NCBI RefSeq assembly: GCF_018446385.1
Contig: NC_055987.1
Location: 3,904,205-3,968,204, forward strand
Reading direction: 5' to 3'
Length of the DNA: 64,000 bases
Source of the DNA: Zingiber officinale
Lineage: Eukaryota > Streptophyta > Magnoliopsida > Zingiberales > Zingiberaceae
The notes below the pieces were generated by a model that saw only the letters and a list, made by a program, of their open reading frames with translations, was not told where the DNA came from and did no database searches. How positions within the stretch are numbered: the stretch's first letter is position 1; each line of letters begins with the position of its first letter. Position numbers and translations under genes: made by a program. Shown here in pieces: positions 11,356-23,400 of this stretch.

Positions 11356-13928
11356 GGCCCTTAGCAGATAAACCTAACAGAAATCGAATCTGTTGGAGGA
11401 AGAAAAAAATCCTTTTTCTTCTTCAACGATGGAAATTAGAGATGCAGTTCAAGTATGCGGGAGAAATTAAGACATTAAGAAAAAAGCAGGTCTGACCAAA
11501 AACAAGGAAACCCTAATGCACCATTGATTTGCGGCTGATGCAGGGCCAGGCAAAGAAAGAAAACAAAGAAACCGATGCCGGGACTGGAGGAGCCGTAAAT
11601 CTCCGCAGCAAGCAAAGAAACGACGAAAATCCAGCCGATATTAAACCAGAAACATGGATTCAACGTCAAGCAACAAGAGAGCCCCCAAAAGAGGAGATTT
11701 GACAGGGAAAAGAGAGGAAAGGTGGCACCTTTGGGGCACAGGATCACCGGGAAATCTGCAACGACGGATCCTAAGAGTGATCGCCGCCCTCCGTCGACCG
11801 CTCGGGATGGGCGTCACAGATGTCACGAGGAGAGAAAACCGGTGAAGAATCTAGGAGTTTGTTTAGAGGAGCAAGGAAAGCAAAACTGCCACCTGGTGCA
11901 ATGAACAACGCAGAAGCTGGCGACGAACTGATTAATTGAAGTAAAGTGTACGACATCAGGTTCGGTGAAGTGATTAAGAAGAGGAGGGGAAGAAGGAGGT
12001 GAGTTGGCAGAGTTGTTTGTCATCATCACTGTCAAGATGGCAGCTTTCAGACGCACCAATTCCTGCCATTGATTGAGCTCACGTTACAGACAACATTCCT
12101 GTTTCCGTTTCCATGGCCATTCATCAACGTGGAAACTCAGGAAGGAGAAATTCTTACTCAATCTCGAGGAATTAAATAAAATATTGAGGATAAAACAAAA
12201 GCAAAACGGCGTTTTAAAAATTTTCTAAAATGGCATTCTTTATTTATGAGACAATTAAGATTAACAAACTCTAATATTAGCTGTAGTCCTATCTAATTTA
12301 TATTTGGAGTGCACGATTAGATAACACCATGTTACTCCCCCATGCAAGTCGAAATAAATTTTAAACAAATGAGAAATCAACTCACACAATTTTTATTCAA
12401 ATGATGAAAATGAGCTTTGAATAATTGGATTTTTCTTCAAGATTCCGCATTACTAGACTGCCCTTTATAAAATAGTCTGAGTTAATGGCGTTTGAACATC
12501 CGTCCTTTCCACATCATAGGAGCTTTCACAATGGTGTTCTGCATATGCTCGAAATTAATTTTAAAAAGATGATCACTTGTGAATATAAACGACTAAGAGT
12601 TTGGTTCCACTAATTAATCATTCAACCAATTAAAAATATTTAATTTATCTTGGTGGTATATTTTTCATAGAAATATAGCCTCGGAAATATAATAATAAAA
12701 TAAAATAAAATTTAAAAGTGTCACAATACTACTACTGTATAATATAATATATTGAAATCACATTGACCCTTTATAATGAAAGGATAAAGTACCTGATTTT
12801 TGAAAATCTGAATTCCAAATTGTTTGTCCCAACAACAAACTAACGAATTTTCTTATGAAAAATATTAATTTAATTTAATATTATACTTATCTTAGTAAAA
12901 AAAATTAACAAAAGTATATTTTTAACATTATCGGCCTAAAATATTATAGAAGTTTTTTTGATCTTGTCAATTCTAAGATGTGAGACTAAATAGAAATATA
13001 TTTTTTTATATAAAACAATCAGAGAAAATTAATGATGAGAAAAATTCATAATAATACACCGTAGCTAGCTGAGTCTCAAATTCTAGATTACTGATTGTTT
13101 TGTTTATGGAATTATTAATAAATCTTATAATTATTTTTAGTGTGAATAGAAAAAGATATTAACGTAAATTCATTTTAAATTTAATCAAAATTAATTAATA
13201 AAAGGGAGAGATTTTTAATAAAATAATAAAATTATTAATCTAGGTATGCTTTACTAATTTTTATATTATTTAAAGGAGGTCTTATAATCGATGACAGTTA
13301 GAGGAGGCCGAAAACAGGCTGTCTGTTGAAACCGCGTGAAGGATTATTTATTCATTTATTTTATTTGAGGACAAAAAGAATAAGTATTTTTTAAATAAAT
13401 AAATAAATAGATAAATAAAAATATTTTATTATATCCAGCGCAATTTGCGGCGTCGTGGCGAAATGATCATGCCTACCCATGACACGTCAGCTATCGCAAT
13501 GTTCGCATGGATTCTACGCTAACGCGATTTGTCATTTTGTGCGTTAGGTTAATTCTATACCGCGTTTATTGAAATAATAATATTACTATAATTGTCAACA
13601 GATAGTTTAATTAGGATATTTTCGGGTTGGATAATCCATAGAGGTTTAGACGGGTCACGATCCAAAGTCCAATTGGGTTGGCCTGCCCGAGTAGACTAAT
13701 TAGGACCAGTTAAGCCAGCTGAGCTAGTTGGGCTAGTCGGAGAAGAAGGCCGTGGCACTGGCGGCGAAGCGGCGGGGGCGGGCTTCTACCTAACTGTTAG
13801 GAAAAAGAACATCGGGCTTGAAATTAAGTGGAGATTATGAAATAATGGAGGATCAAATTGAAAATTTGTAATTTTCTCATTAAATTATAGGATAATTTCT
13901 CATCCATGGCTTCTTCGTCTGTATCGAA
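11356..13928. other. Intergenic region between HERK1-like and pectate lyase genes
   Basis: The first 800 bp upstream of the kinase are moderately GC-rich and should hold its 5' UTR and promoter; short open frames there are not conserved-looking. From 12.2 to 13.6 kb the DNA is AT-rich with homopolymer and TAAATAAATAAA runs. No gene, RNA or clean transposon end was found. Confidence 0.6.
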
Positions 13929-13937
13929 TATATAAGG
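13929..13937 (+). promoter_or_regulatory. TATA box of pectate lyase gene
   Basis: TATATAAGG lies 167 bp before the ATG at 14096, which is the first ATG downstream of the expected transcription start. This supports the short N-terminus chosen for the gene. Confidence 0.55.
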
Positions 13938-14095
13938 CGAATTTGGGCGGCGATCGGTCGGTGGGAGGCTGTCGGTGGCTCGGCTCGGCTGATTATCGAT
14001 CCAGGCGCCCTTACAATCGCTCCGCGTTCCTTCCGCATCCCATTCCTCAGGGGTCTCCACCCTTCGCTTGGAGTGCTGCGGCTTCCACCGCCTCG

Positions 14096-17000
14096 ATGGG
14101 CGCCTTGCCTTACGCTCACGTCGACACGAGCTTGCGTGCCCTCGCCGGACAAGCAGAGGGCTTCGGCCGATTCGCTATCGGAGGCCTCCATGGACCGGTC
14201 TACTATGTCACCTCCTTGGCAGGTTCCTTCTCCCCTTCACATTTCGTTACTTGCTAGGGTATCGTGTCAATTTAATTATGCTCTATCTCAGCATCTATTG
14301 TTATTGATTGCGTCAATCTTGTCCTTGAAAGCTCTTCTTTTTTTGGTGAATAATGCGCGAAAGTTTTGTTGAATGTGTGAAGAGAGAAGAGGTGGAAGTG
14401 GTATGGATTGTGAATGAGACTTTAGTCTCACATTCAAAGGCAAATAGGTTAGTTTATATTGATTCACATGCATTGAAGATGTGAACAAATACATGGGAAG
14501 AGACTCTCTCTCATGCGTGGGTGCGCAGGGGTTGCAAATTCAGGGCTTGGATTGTACCAAATCATATTGACTCATGTGCGAGCACGACCTGTGCTCGCCG
14601 AATGCCGGACCAGCCGGGGCAAAATTTACCCAAGCGGAACAACTAACATTTTGCCACGTAAACCTTTTGCTGCTTGTGAAATAGATGCATTAACTTCGAG
14701 ATTAATGCAGAATCAAAACGGTCGAGTGATAATGACTGAAATGGTGGACGTTTCATTGCTCGACGAATAATGATCATTAAACGATTATTAACGCTGCCAT
14801 TGATCTGAGCTCCTATATACGGAGGCTGCGACCACAGGCAAAAGATTACGCACATAGAAAAGCAGCAGAAACACTCCACCTATGTTCCCTCCTCCTTTGT
14901 CGTGTAACTTTTGCTCGGCGGAGTGCCCGTGATAGTTCGGGTATTACTCAGTTCGCCGTGACCATCAGTGCTTGGTGGGAATCACGGTTCACCGTTGTAT
15001 CCTGGAAACAGACGACCCAAGAAAGCCTTGAAGCACAGCCGGAGGTGAGATGAATCTGTTTCAATGAAACTGCGTTTATCGAAGGCCTCGGTCGCTTTCT
15101 AGGCCTCGCCCGACCAACCTCTAATTCGCTTGGTCGGTCAGCACGCTCGGCCTCTTCACCCGGTTGGTTAGCTCGCTGGGCTTCTTCGCTCGGTCGGTCA
15201 GCTCGCTCCACCTCTTCGCCCTGCCGGCCTCCAATCGCTCAGCCGCTCGCCCTTTCGCTCGGTTGGTCGCACTACTGCTCTGCCCGACCGACCACTTGAC
15301 TGCTTCGCTTGGTTTATCTGCCCGACCTACCTTGATCTCGCTCGGCACTCGATCGCCAAGATCGCTCGGCTAAGCTGCTCGGTCGATCTTCAACTCGCTC
15401 GGTCTCTCTGCTCACCCGGCTGTAAGCTCGCTCGATAACTACGCTCGGCCAGACTAAAGCTTGCTCGGGAGCTAGCCCCCTTCATTCGACACTTGGCAGA
15501 TAACAACCCCTGCTGACAGCCTGAGATTATCTGCTCAAGCCATTTCGACAGATAAGTGAATTTAATTCGGTGTGTTTAAATTCAGTTAATACCCCGTAAA
15601 TCTTCGGCAGCAGATTATCTTCGCCAACAAGTTTCTGCTCTCTAATGGGTTAAAGCTCTAAATGAGTTTTTTTTCAAGATCCTAATATGCCACTTCAAAT
15701 ATGAAAGCTTATTAAAATATCTCCAATTATTAAAACTTTTAATGAGTTTTTTTATGATCCAATTCATAGCATGAGTTGCATGGCTTCATGCATATTTCAT
15801 CAAATTTGAGACAAAAGAGTAGATTTGTATTTTTACTATTGCTATTAAACTATAAACGTCAAACCTTACCTCTACAATGGTTCAAAACTTTTTATTCAAT
15901 ATTTTGGATTTTTAAAACCTCTCATATACCTTTCATTGGAGATGCCCTAAGATCGTCCCTTTTCTCTCTGTGAAATGCGCGAAAGTTTCTTTCTCTGGGA
16001 CTAAAATCGGTGCTTTTTTCAGCAACAACTTTCATGCTTTACATCCTATACGTTGTTAAACTGGGATCATCTCTCTAATAAATAGAAGGGGATGTGTTGA
16101 CTTCTACTACTTGTTTTTTCAGAACTCGAGTTGAAGTTTCCACTCTCGCATTTTGTCTCGGTAGCTAGAAAAGTATGCTTAGATTGCACTAGAAATTCTA
16201 CATGATTTTGCTATTATGTGTTTTTTTTCCCTTTCTAACCACATAAAATGACAAAAACATGAATTGAATCTACTTGAGATAAAGATCTAGTTTGTCAGTT
16301 GGATTGAGTTTGTCTCATTCTATACAATGTAGAGTATCAAAAGTGTTTTGTATTGTTGTGACTTTGTGGGATCAATTACGGCTAAAGTGCATTTTTATAA
16401 TGTTCCTCCTTATATTCCATTTTAAATTGATCCTGTTGTCAATCGTAGATGATGGTCCTGGTTCACTTCGTGAGGCATGCCACATTAGAGAACCACTCTG
16501 GATTGTTTTTGAAGTTTCAGGAACCATTCACCTTTCTTCATACCTGAGGGTATCATCATATAAGACAATTGATGGTCGAGGACAGAGGATAAAATTGACT
16601 GGCAAAGGTTTACAACTGAAAGAATGTGAACATGTAATCGTTTGCGATCTGGAATTTGAAGGTGGCAGAGGGCATGATGTTGATGGTATTCAGATAAAGC
16701 CCAAGTCGAGGCATATTTGGATAGACCGCTGCAGCTTACAAGATTATGATGATGGACTAATTGATATCACTCGCGAAAGTACTGATATCACCGTTTCAAG
16801 GTGATGTAATATACTAATTTTTCTCTGTGATTATAGATTAATTGTCCTTGTAGAAGTTTCTGTTTCTTTTGGTCTATATTCTGATACACTTGCAGTTGCT
16901 TTCCTTCTTTTACTAGCCATCATCACAACATAATGCAGCAATCTTTTCTGAAATTTCTTTCGCAAAATCTGCAACCTTATCAATAAATCTTGTCAATATG

Positions 17001-17820
17001 GTTTGTTCTTGCAATAGATTAGCATAAAAAAGTTACTTAGTGGTGATCACTGCAAGAATTGCTGTATGCTTCTCATTTCCATGTTTGAACAGATGCCGCT
17101 TCGCCAATCATGACAAGACGATGCTTATTGGAGCAGACAAGAGTCATGTTACCGATAGATGTATTCGCGTTACCATTCACCATTGCTTCTTCGATGGAAC
17201 AAGACAGAGACAACCTCGACTTAGATTTGGCAAAGTTCACCTTTACAACAATTACACAAGAAACTGGAGCATATATGCTGTCTGTGCCAGTGTAGAAGCA
17301 CAGGTCCTTTCTAATTTAAACTATATAAGCAGTAGCACTTGTTTGTCTGTGTTCTACTCAAATACCCTATTGATCTTTTTCTCTGGGTCCAGATCTTGTC
17401 TCAATGCAATATTTATGAAGCAGGACAAAAGAAGTTGGTATTTAGGTACATGCCTGAGAAGGTAATTCTTGTTAGATCACACCATGAATCATGCCTAACA
17501 AGTTGGTATTTCATTCTAAATGAGCTTATGAACATTTCATGTTGAATTTATTAAGAATCTAGTGAGCCTTGGTAATTAGATGCATGTTGTTGGCGCAGGC
17601 AGCCGATCGGGAAGAGGTGAAGGCGGGTTGGATAAGGTCTGAAGGCGACATGTTTCTGAACGGCACCCAGCTTGGGTTGTTAGATGCTGGTGCTCAAAGT
17701 GTTTTCGATCCCTCAGAACATTATCCACCATGGACTGTGGAACCTGCATCACTGGCTCTTAAAGAAGTCCTCCAATTATGCACTGGATGGCAAGCTATCC
17801 CAAGGCCAAATGATTGTTGA
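14096..17820 (+). CDS. Pectate lyase-like protein, five exons
   Basis: A polysaccharide lyase family 1 protein, expected to cleave de-esterified homogalacturonan by calcium-dependent beta-elimination. Exons are 14096-14222, 16449-16800, 17093-17303, 17393-17461 and 17599-17820; all introns are GT-AG and the 981-nt total closes in frame to 326 residues. The protein opens MGALPYAHVDTSLRALAGQ. It carries DDGPGSLREAC across the first junction, the Ca-binding region VDGIQIKP...WIDRCSLQDYDDGLIDIT, and the catalytic-type RQRQPRLRFGKVHLYNN (family RxPRxRxG). It ends near CTGWQAIPRPNDC. It matches the subgroup of plant probable pectate lyases that start abruptly before LPYAHVD. No signal peptide is visible with this start, so secretion is uncertain. 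Intron 1 (2226 bp) contains a solo LTR. Confidence 0.88.
14367..15629 (+). mobile_element. Solo LTR in intron 1 of pectate lyase gene
   Basis: A 1263-bp block starts TGTTGAATGTGTG and ends CGCCAACA. It is flanked by the exact 5-bp duplication AGTTT (14362-14366 and 15630-15634), the mark of a solo LTR. A TATA box lies at 14813-14820, with the 12-bp palindrome TAATGATCATTA at 14768-14779 upstream. The second half (about 15070-15480) is a GC-rich, degenerate run of GCTCGGTCGG-like words. It is in the same LTR family as the block at 36929-37661: both share the TATCCTGGAAA...AGACGACCC stretch. Superfamily not assigned. Confidence 0.85.
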
Positions 17821-18213
17821 AGCAATCATGTCTGTTGAACTATGTGATTTCGATGTTTGCAATCTTGGGGGTTTTTTGAAGTAGGTTGTAGATGAATCAT
17901 AATTCGTGAAGGTCAGTATTCGATTTGATAAGATTTGGTTTATATTCATTCAATAAAAATATAAAGAAATTTGAATACTAGTGACTTTGGATTAATTGAC
18001 ATTTATTTATATTTTGTTTGAATATAAATAATATAAGAGTTTATAAAGTTATAAAATTTTAAGTTATTTGTAATATATTAAAATAAAAAGAATATGAGTT
18101 ATATATATTAAATTAATATATTTTAAAATAGTTAATTGAATTTGATAAAAAAAATTGAGTTCCAAAGTTTAAATAAGCATGATAAGAAAATAACTTCTAA
18201 AGTTCTATGTTGA
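17821..18213. other. Pectate lyase 3' flank
   Basis: About 120 bp of mixed sequence, probably 3' UTR, are followed by AT-rich intergenic DNA. No other feature is seen. Confidence 0.5.
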
Positions 18214-18570
18214 GAGTACGTCGGAACCTTCAAGGAAGTGAAATGGGATTCTCTGGATTATTTTTCTTGGTCCTCTCCTAGACTAAGAAAAGTAGATTGG
18301 TGGGAGATAATGGTCCTCATATATTAAATAAGTAGGGGTCATTGCCTCCCATCAATGTAAATATTAGAACAGGAGATTGTCTAGTAGTTGCGAGTACGTC
18401 GGAACTCTCTAAGAAGTGGAATGGGATCCTCTGAATCACTTTTCTTGATCCTCTCCTTAGATCAAGAAAAGTCGATTGGTGGGAGATAATGGTTTCCACA
18501 TGTTAAACAGATAAGGATCATTACCTTTCAGAACCAGGGATGGTCTAATATTTAAGGACCAAAGGATCCT
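18214..18570. repeat. Tandem duplication, 178-bp period
   Basis: GAGTACGTCGGAA starts at 18214 and again at 18392. Each copy continues with GGGAT(C/T)CTCTG, a CTTTTCTTG...CAAGAAAAG-type dyad, and GATTGGTGGGAGATAATGG. The units share phrases (AAATA-GTAGGG-CATT-CCCA-CAAT) with the MITE pair at 39318-39660, so they may be relatives. Confidence 0.75.
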
Positions 18571-19747
18571 TTCCTTAGGAAGTGGCTAGCCTGTAAGTTA
18601 GTTTTCTAACAGAATTTAACAAATTTCAAGATTTTAATTCTATTTGTACTGAAACCTTAAAGATACGAGTGGCAAACTGGACTTTTCAACGAGATGGCGG
18701 TTAAAGTCCAGATCCGTTGGATTGTAAATGAAATTACTAATTAATAAATAGTTCAGATTAATTTGTATTTAATTGCTTAGCAATGAAAATATTTGAAAAA
18801 GATATTTATTAAATATTTTTAAATTTCAAATCTCCACTATTGAAAAAGAGGATGGAGATTGAGATAAAAGAAATCGTGGAACAAATTTTTGCAGATAGAT
18901 CTCAGAGTGAGATATTTGATAAATATATTATATAAATATTTAATTGATGATGTAAATATGAGATCATGAATACTCGAGAGAAATATTTATTGTGCTCTTT
19001 GATACAAAAGAAGATATTCATAAAAAAAAAAAAAGATAATTCCATTATCTTAATGCCCCCTCTTATGGGATATTTACTCCAAAACACGGATGAGGAAGAG
19101 AAAAGAATCTATAGTAAAAAATTATCCTTAAAGAAAGAGAAGAGAAAATGTGAAAAAATCTTTCTTTACATGCTTGTTTATTTTGATAGAAGAAGGTAGA
19201 TATATATAATATAATTTTGTAAATAAAAAAGGTACATACGTCATTTTTATAGGTATATGATGTAATTTTGTAAGTTAATGTATCATTTTTTGATATATGA
19301 TGTAATTTTATAAATAAAAAAAATGTACATACATCATTTTTTTTTCATCCGCTTCTTTCCCTTTAATTTTGAGATAATTAATTTTGACTTGAAAATCATC
19401 CGGTGATGAATTACATTTCTTTTTTATCATTAAAATTTTAATGAAATAAATGACGAAAACTTTTCACTATAATAATTTTTTCTTAATTTTGATTTCTACT
19501 CTCCCAAACTCTCTCAAGTAAACTGACCATTAATATCAGCCTCATTGATATGAAAAAAAATGAATATAGATATATAAATGTTAGGCGTACGGTAGAATAA
19601 AGCATTAAGAAGGCCTTCAAGTCTGTATAAAAGTTTACTATGAATTATTTTAATTAAAAAAAATTATATAAAAGGTCCTTTCGAAAGTTTGCTACGAAGA
19701 ACTCTTCAAGAGCCGAAATTTGTTTGGACTTAGGAAGATCTTCTTCA

Positions 19748-19797
<50 letters not shown>

Positions 19798-20339
19798 GAA
19801 CGATCCCATGGAAAAAATAAAGATCTTCAAAAAATTAGATCAAAAGGTTGATAAATTTAAACCGTAAAATAAGACCGGCCCTCATGCCGTTGGGCTGTCC
19901 CTGCCTACGCCACACGTCAAGACAGTGAGGACCCTGCCTCGGTTTCTGTCAATAAATTAATAACTAGATATGTAAAGAAAAAAAATCATGGAATAAACAA
20001 AAATAAATAAATTAATATAATAAAATAATGTGAAATAAAACAAAAAGCTGCAAAACTCATGAATCTTTTAGAAGTGTCGATTATTGAATTCATGAAAAAA
20101 TTGAGATGCTTTCGTTTTTGAGACAACGCGATAATGAATTTTTAAATTATACGAATAGGAACGAATTTATTTTATACGTTGACTAAATATATTTAAAATT
20201 ATGACTATATGTCAATAATCTTAAATGTATTATTTTCTAAATAAATGTATACATTGAGCCTGTCCCCGCCGACTCCCATAAAATAATTTTATAAACAGTT
20301 TGTAATTTTAATTCACTTTTTCTATTTTTTGGTTGGTTA
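18571..20339. other. AT-rich intergenic DNA
   Basis: No gene found. It includes a (TA)n tract at 19750-19792 and a repeated phrase ACATCATTTTT...TATGATGTAATTTT near 19210-19340. Part of this stretch may be the body of the Helitron that ends at 20393, but no 5' terminus was recognised. Confidence 0.5.
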
Positions 20340-20393
20340 TTTTTTATTTAAAAAAATATATCCGTGCAAAAGCGCGGGAATTACACTACCTAG
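20340..20393 (+). mobile_element. Helitron 3' terminus
   Basis: The sequence CCGTGCAAAAGCGCGGG at 20362-20378 folds into a short GC hairpin. Twelve bases later it ends CTAG at 20390-20393 followed by T, which matches the 3' end of plant Helitrons (hairpin, then CTRR, insertion before T). No Rep/helicase gene or 5' TC end was located, so this is either a non-autonomous copy or a fragment. It lies 104 bp from the stop codon of the transporter gene. Confidence 0.6.
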
Positions 20394-20497
20394 TCAGACT
20401 AAAACACCATCCACCAGTTATCGCATGAATTAAGCAGATCTAAAAACCTGGCTTTCTTTCAAAATGGAAGGGAGAAATGCGTGCCTGAAACTATGTA

Positions 20498-23400
20498 TCA
20501 GGCATTGCTACTCGATGAACTCGTGTGCTGTGGCCTCTGTGTCTGGCTCCTCAAAAAGCTCTTGGTGTATATCGATCCAAAAACAATTCCCTGAACAATA
20601 AGTTGTATTAGTCGAAGTACAGAAAGAAATATCAAAATCCAGAAAGAACGAGTAGAAAGTGTTTACAGCTCCAATCAGTTGTTCCCAACTAAGCGGATGA
20701 GCGAACCAAATGCAAGAAAGTAAGATGCTGACCAGCTAAAAAGATGTCCAAACATATGATTAGTACAGAAGTTGGACAAGGTTCGCAGATATTTTATTTT
20801 CTTAAACAACTCACCTGTCTGGTGGTCATGATGGTAGCAAATGTAAGAGCCCCGAAATTGCGAATTGTGTAAGAAATAAAAAACTGGCTAACAGTTGCTA
20901 CCTGTGAACATTTGGTATGCCAAAAGAAAAAACATCGGGAGTATCTGTCAGAAACCTTCGCGTTTAGATCAAGCGCGTCATATCTAAAGACGCAAGACCT
21001 CGGAGGCGCAGTGCTAACTAATGTCCAAGCAACCATGAGAGCAGAAAGGGAAGGCGAAGGGAACTTGGGTAAAATATGCTTACAGTGGATAGAAGTGCTA
21101 CATCGTAGAAGCAATCTTGGTGCTTGAACATGAAATTTATTGCTGAAAGAAGATGACCCTGTAGAATGAGTCCTGTAGAGAAAACCAACGACTGGTTAAA
21201 TAAAATTCTAATGCAACTGCAGAGGCAAGAAAATGTAGCCCCTCAATAATGTAAAAAGGAAACCAAGAGAATTGGTATTTCCAGATGGAAAAAATGAGAA
21301 AAATATTAACGAGAATGCCAATAACAATCAAGGTGATGCTTGCTACAACACCCAATGGTCATTTAGATAGATTAGCATATAGCAAACAGTTCATATAAAA
21401 GGGAGAGCATATGGGTTGCACATATAACTGGGAAGAAAACAAGTCAGCTAGAGATGATTGCAAGTAAAGCTACTCTAAATTGAGATTAGACTGTAAACCA
21501 AGCCCTCAGAAGGCCCCTTTCAGCTCAGGACTTCAGTATCATTTGTGTTATTAAATTATATCATTACTAAGCCTAGTAGTTTGATCTACTACACCATTGT
21601 GGTTGAGGCATTATGCTTAAATTAAAATAATAAAAGGGGGAGTGCGAAGAGTATGGATATAAGTCGGTCTATTTCCTATGCTTGAGCTTTTGGAATGAGA
21701 AGTCAGCCAACTTTAAATAGTCATACCCATGACAAGAAACATCTATAGACGGAAGCAAGAAAAAGATGATGAGCATGCTAGTTTTGCACTTTCAGATAGG
21801 TAGTATTCTGCTAATCATATGCTAAACTTTCCATATGTTGATAGTCCCACAGCAACAAGATAAAAACTGAATTCATTTAGCAATATAATGGAAAAGCATT
21901 TTCAAACCTATATTAAAATCACATGCCTAATCATTTGTTCTTAGACATCAATACAATTTAGAAAATGAGATTCCAGAACTCTGCTTTTGCATCTGCAAAG
22001 AATCATGTAATTAGTCAAATCAGAGGACACTACTCAACAAAGGTTACACATGATTGATTTGCATAAAACAAATGATTTTCTGTTTTCAAAAAAAGAAACT
22101 ATTACAGAAAGGTACGTAAGACAGTTGACCAGTGGTATGATTTTAAGCAATTCATTTTGAAGTGCAAGAATATAATGAATTTTACCGGTTAAACTGAGGA
22201 GACATGAACAAACTGTTGTGTAGAATATCTGATTATGTATTTCCATGTCATAACCTCTAAAAAGTTTGTCTTGAAATGTACTGGTGAAACCATCAAACCT
22301 GGAAAACATAAATGAAGAATGAGAAACTGGAATGTGACAATATGAACAATATTAATCACAGAATACTGGCAAATGTGACAATGTGACCTATAGTAATCAA
22401 AAAAATGCTGGCAACGAAACTAGCATATATCCATCACCAAATGAACTTCTAGTATTTATCAGAATAGTATTCTATAACATAGTACACTTATGTAAAGAGG
22501 GGTTGAAGACAGCTAGTAGTCCCTCAAGAGCTTAGACAGTGAACATATTTCAAATAAAAGCTAATCTAGCTAATCTGGCTTGAATCCTAAAATTATCAGA
22601 AACTTGTCTATCAAAAGGGTATGCTACTTTCAAAATCATAGAATTCCTAGCGATAGAAAAAAAAATATGGAAATATAATGTGCCAACTAAAACATTAATT
22701 CTATTTAAAATAGTGATGTAAGTTAAACAAGGACATACAACATAAAGTGCCATGATAAGAAGATACGTCAACCCAAAGAACAGTGTTCCAAGAAACTACT
22801 AATGATTGTTAAAAGTCTTCAGAGCAATAATATCCAGATAAATAATTTGTTACTAATGATTGGTGTATTAAAACCAATGTTAATACTACTAGGAATTATA
22901 AGTCATGTAGGTTTAGACCCATATTAGATGTTTTAGGACCAGGGTCCAAGTTGAGTCCTATATTTAACTTGTCATGGTTATCTCATACAACAAACAGTAC
23001 AATATCTCTTTTATCCAAATTTAACAACCAGAGTACAAAAGAAATCAGATTCCTTCTATTATAGACACAAACATAATGAAACTAGAAACTAGTAAGGGTA
23101 TACCCAAGATAACCAAGCATAAGACTAATTCCCCAGATAGTGCTTTCTCTTCCAGTATTATACGGGGTAATATCAGTTGATGCCTACAATGGAGAAGTTA
23201 CATCAGACTTATTTAGAGAATCTTCAAAAAAAAAAAGTCAACTCCAGGCATTTGATCCTTGCATCTATAGATAAGATTGATATTATGAAGATCATGTATT
23301 AAACACAAATAACAACTTATTTATATAGTGACATGGAAGGTACATCTTAGCATACCCATAAGAAGAACTTGTAAGATGCAACAGAAAGATGCCTGATAGA

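Noticed and set aside
11475-12059. Short open frames upstream of the HERK1-like gene
   Set aside because: They overlap on both strands, have no recognisable domain, and lie in the likely promoter and leader.
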